From an uncultured Muribaculaceae bacterium (GTDB lineage: Bacteria > Bacteroidota > Bacteroidia > Bacteroidales > Muribaculaceae), in contig CAJTPK010000017.1 of the NCBI GenBank assembly GCA_910578075.1, forward strand, positions 9,288 to 73,287: DNA of 64,000 nucleotides, read 5' to 3'. Shown one piece after another: positions 62,048-64,000 of the stretch. Each line of letters starts with the position of its first letter. Position 1 is the first letter of the stretch. The notes below the pieces were generated by a model. That model was not told the origin of the DNA and made no database searches. It saw nothing but the letters and a program-made list of their open reading frames with translations. The position numbers and the translations under genes are program-made.

Positions 62048-63088
62048 TCACTCCTCATTCCTAATTCCTATTTTTATTACATTTTCGCGGCGGTTTTCAA
62101 ACAGGTCGTAGGCCTCCTCAATCTGTGAGAAGGGGAAGGTATGGGTGATAAGGGGAGTTGTGTCAATCTTCCCTTCGGAAATAAGTTTCAGAATCTCATC
62201 GCAGTCGCAACCATCGACACCACCGGTCTTGAACGTCAGATTCTTGCCATACATATCCGGCAATGGCAACACCTGCGGCTTATCATAAAGAGCCACAACC
62301 GTGACAATCGCATTCGGTCGAGCCGCTTTCCAAGCCAATTGAAAAGTATCATCAGCTCCTGCAACCTCAATTACACGGTCAGCACCGCCATGCTCCGAAA
62401 GTCGCAACATTTCCTCCAGACAATCCTCAGGCGATATGACAACCACATCCGGATAATGGTTCTTGACAAACTTCTGACGCGCAGCATCCTTCTCGCAGAC
62501 AATAATCCGTTTCGGCCTATAAAGCCGGACGCACTGCAAAGTGCAAAGTCCGGTCGGCCCTGCACCGATGATCAACACCGTATCCTCCTTGCCAATCTCT
62601 GAAATCTTAGCCGCCCAATAGCCTGTGGCAAGAATATCGCCGACAAACAAAGCCTGTTCATCGCTCACATTATCCGGAATCTTCGTCAGCCCATTGTCGG
62701 CAAACGGCACACGGACATACTCCGTCTGTCCGCCATCAATGCGGCAACCAAGAGCCCAACCACCATTCGGGTCAGTGCAGTTATTTACCCATCCATTACG
62801 GCAGAAGAAACACTCACCGCAGAACGTCTCAACATTCACCGCCACGCGATCGCCCGGCTTCACTTTGGCCACCGCCTCGCCGACACTCTCCACCACGCCG
62901 ACCATCTCATGCCCGACAGTAACGCCCGGCACCGCCCTCGGCACCGAGCCATGCTTGATATGCAAATCGCTGGTGCAGATACTGCTCAGAGTCACCCTCA
63001 CCACAGCATCCGTCGCCTCCACCATCGCCGGCTTAGCTTTCTCCGTCACCTCAAACCGCCCTTTTCCTATATATGTCAGTGCTTTCAT
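62048..63088 (-). CDS. Zinc-dependent alcohol dehydrogenase
   Basis: A 346-residue NAD(P)-dependent medium-chain dehydrogenase. Catalytic zinc ligands lie in SSICTSDLHIKHG and GHEMVGVVESVG; the structural-zinc loop has CGECFFCRNGWVNNC (four cysteines). The cofactor motif is LIIGAGPTGLC. VDGCDCDEILKLISEGKID is the usual C-terminal element. I chose the ATG at 63088 (MKALTYIGKGRFEV) because it is the standard family start; the in-frame upstream extension has no homology. The substrate is probably a secondary alcohol such as butanediol or isopropanol. It lies 16 bases after the 103-residue gene, so the two may be co-transcribed. Confidence 0.93.
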   Translation of the reverse strand: MKALTYIGKGRFEVTEKAKPAMVEATDAVVRVTLSSICTSDLHIKHGSVPRAVPGVTVGHEMVGVVESVGEAVAKVKPGDRVAVNVETFCGECFFCRNGWVNNCTDPNGGWALGCRIDGGQTEYVRVPFADNGLTKIPDNVSDEQALFVGDILATGYWAAKISEIGKEDTVLIIGAGPTGLCTLQCVRLYRPKRIIVCEKDAARQKFVKNHYPDVVVISPEDCLEEMLRLSEHGGADRVIEVAGADDTFQLAWKAARPNAIVTVVALYDKPQVLPLPDMYGKNLTFKTGGVDGCDCDEILKLISEGKIDTTPLITHTFPFSQIEEAYDLFENRRENVIKIGIRNEE

Positions 63089-63104
63089 AACAAAGTGATT
63101 AACA

Positions 63105-63416
63105 TTAATTGGGATAATCAGTCTGATTCTTGAATGCAAGGTCTTCTTCAATAAGGTTGGGGTTCTCCGCGAGATATTTATCCCACAAAGCATCAAGCTT
63201 CTTGGCATCTTTTTCATTTAGAAGCCTACCGGTATGACCTCCAAACCAATTGAAATCTGGTAATTCTTTGGTCAACTCGCCTGGTGTCAACAACTTTACA
63301 TCTTCAACATTAAAACTCCAGTTGCCAACACCATAACCTTCCCAAAAGTCGTTTTCAAAACGTTCTTGATTATAACTTGATATAGGTGGATTCCAAAATA
63401 AGATATATGTTGCCAT
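63105..63416 (-). CDS. Small conserved-looking protein of unknown function (103 aa)
   Basis: A 103-residue cytosolic protein opening MATYILFWNPPISSYNQERFENDFWEG. That start resembles a group of roughly 200-residue Bacteroidales proteins (TYILFWNPAISSY..), but the rest differs and the protein is shorter, so it could be a trimmed or diverged member. The second half (LLNEKDAKKLDALWDKYLAENPN) is helical and charged. There is no signal peptide. The gap 63417-63569 holds no gene I can identify. Confidence 0.6.
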   Translation of the reverse strand: MATYILFWNPPISSYNQERFENDFWEGYGVGNWSFNVEDVKLLTPGELTKELPDFNWFGGHTGRLLNEKDAKKLDALWDKYLAENPNLIEEDLAFKNQTDYPN

Positions 63417-63569
63417 AAATATACAAATTACAACTTCGTAATTTCAGACAGGAATAATTCACAGTTCTCCAATATCATTGATGGACTATCTGTCTCCGCA
63501 AGCGCGTATTAGATTTCAAAGTTACAAAATTTCTTTGGGACCTCGGCTATCCTCGACAAAGATAGTGAC

Positions 63570-64000
63570 TTAATTTTTTAACGAGGCAGAAGTGTTTGTC
63601 GCATAGCAATATAGGCAACCGTGTGTACAGGTATTGTATTGACCGATGTCCTTGCTGAGGATGCAGCCGCAGGCTTTGCGTTGACCGACGTCTTTTGTGG
63701 CACCGAAAAGCCACATTTGCAGAATGGGGTCATAAGGAGCAAGTCGGGAAATCAATTCCAGGTCTATACAATGATTGTGTTCGATACCGTATGTTGACAA
63801 GTCGATAGGCTCGGCACATGTGGCGAGTTGCATAGGCAAATTTAGCCGTTGCAATCCATCTGCGAACTCCAACATATCCTGTTCTGTCCACTCTCTATAA
63901 TTAATTCCGGCGCGTTGGAGGTTCGTGCCTACTTTTTTATAACCTTTAACGCGTCTATATACTTTCTTGCACCAACGGTTCTGTATAATAGCGGGTTTAG
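63570..64000 (-). CDS. DUF1848 family protein, 5' end outside the window
   Basis: The C-terminal 143 residues of a DUF1848 protein, with the frame open to the right edge (KPAIIQNRWCKKVYRRV... to SASLKN). The cysteine cluster KACGCILSKDIGQYNTCTHGCLYCYAT is the family hallmark and resembles a radical-SAM-like iron-sulfur site. CAEPIDLSTYGIEHNHCIDLELI is also typical. The function is unknown. Full-length members are about 300 residues, so roughly half is missing. Confidence 0.85.
   Translation of the reverse strand, partial: KPAIIQNRWCKKVYRRVKGYKKVGTNLQRAGINYREWTEQDMLEFADGLQRLNLPMQLATCAEPIDLSTYGIEHNHCIDLELISRLAPYDPILQMWLFGATKDVGQRKACGCILSKDIGQYNTCTHGCLYCYATNTSASLKN

Noticed and set aside
62041..62075. 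Short tandem CCTCATTCCTAATTCCT-like tract after the metallophosphoesterase
   Set aside because: Only about three imperfect units; it looks like simple-sequence drift at a gene end and not a functional repeat.
63089..63217. N-terminal extension of the alcohol dehydrogenase
   Set aside because: MKALTYIGKGRFEV at 63088 is the normal family start; the added 43 residues are basic, unlike any leader, and overlap the upstream gene.

Overview
The window looks like chromosomal DNA of a gut Bacteroidales bacterium, most likely Muribaculaceae or a close relative. The evidence is a SusC/SusD polysaccharide utilisation locus driven by a hybrid two-component regulator, DUF3575/DUF5119/Mfa-like fimbrial genes, several glycoside hydrolases with Bacteroidota-type leaders, and repeated promoters of the Bacteroidota form TTTG-N19-21-TAnnTTTG. 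I saw no rRNA, tRNA, CRISPR array, phage or complete insertion sequence.

Layout. 1-7.5 kb is housekeeping: the 5' part of a PepD-type dipeptidase, a tiny membrane peptide plus an OmpH/Skp-like lipoprotein, HflX, a DUF4954 beta-helix protein and ValS. 7.5-11.1 kb holds a convergent pair, GH53 endo-galactanase and GH97 alpha-glucosidase. 11.1-12.6 kb is an accessory island: a MITE-like element in the GH97 leader, then a three-gene DUF3791/DUF3990 cassette (toxin-antitoxin-like) between two 104-bp direct repeats that each carry a minus-strand promoter. 12.6-16.9 kb has a low-molecular-weight tyrosine phosphatase, a potassium-channel-like protein, a second MITE-like element and ahpCF. 17-23.6 kb is a fucose-release locus: a divergent AraC regulator, GH95 and GH29 fucosidases and a DUF6198 membrane protein. 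23.6-26.4 kb is a fimbrial operon; lrgAB follows on the other strand.

27.6-31.1 kb is a tight bioB - TonB-dependent receptor - heavy-metal-associated protein operon. 31.2-51.7 kb is one polysaccharide utilisation locus on the minus strand. Read in transcription order it encodes a hybrid two-component sensor, SusC, SusD, two related TIG-domain surface proteins, an alginate-lyase-fold lipoprotein, a double GH43 enzyme, a GH51 arabinofuranosidase and a secreted beta-sandwich protein. The enzymes point to an arabinose-containing glycan. An 18-bp motif sits at exactly the same distance from the -7 element in the susC and GH51 promoters and is the best candidate for the sensor's binding site.

52-57.2 kb encodes a DUF362 lipoprotein and two large secreted proteins of unknown function. 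57.4-64 kb holds a PepSY-like protein, catalase, two GNAT acetyltransferases, a decayed Fic gene, a metallophosphoesterase, a zinc alcohol dehydrogenase, a small unknown protein and the 3' part of a DUF1848 gene.

Starts were chosen from signal peptides, family N-termini and gene spacing, because Shine-Dalgarno sequences are rarely informative in this phylum. Functions are family-level inferences from the translated sequence; no database search was possible.
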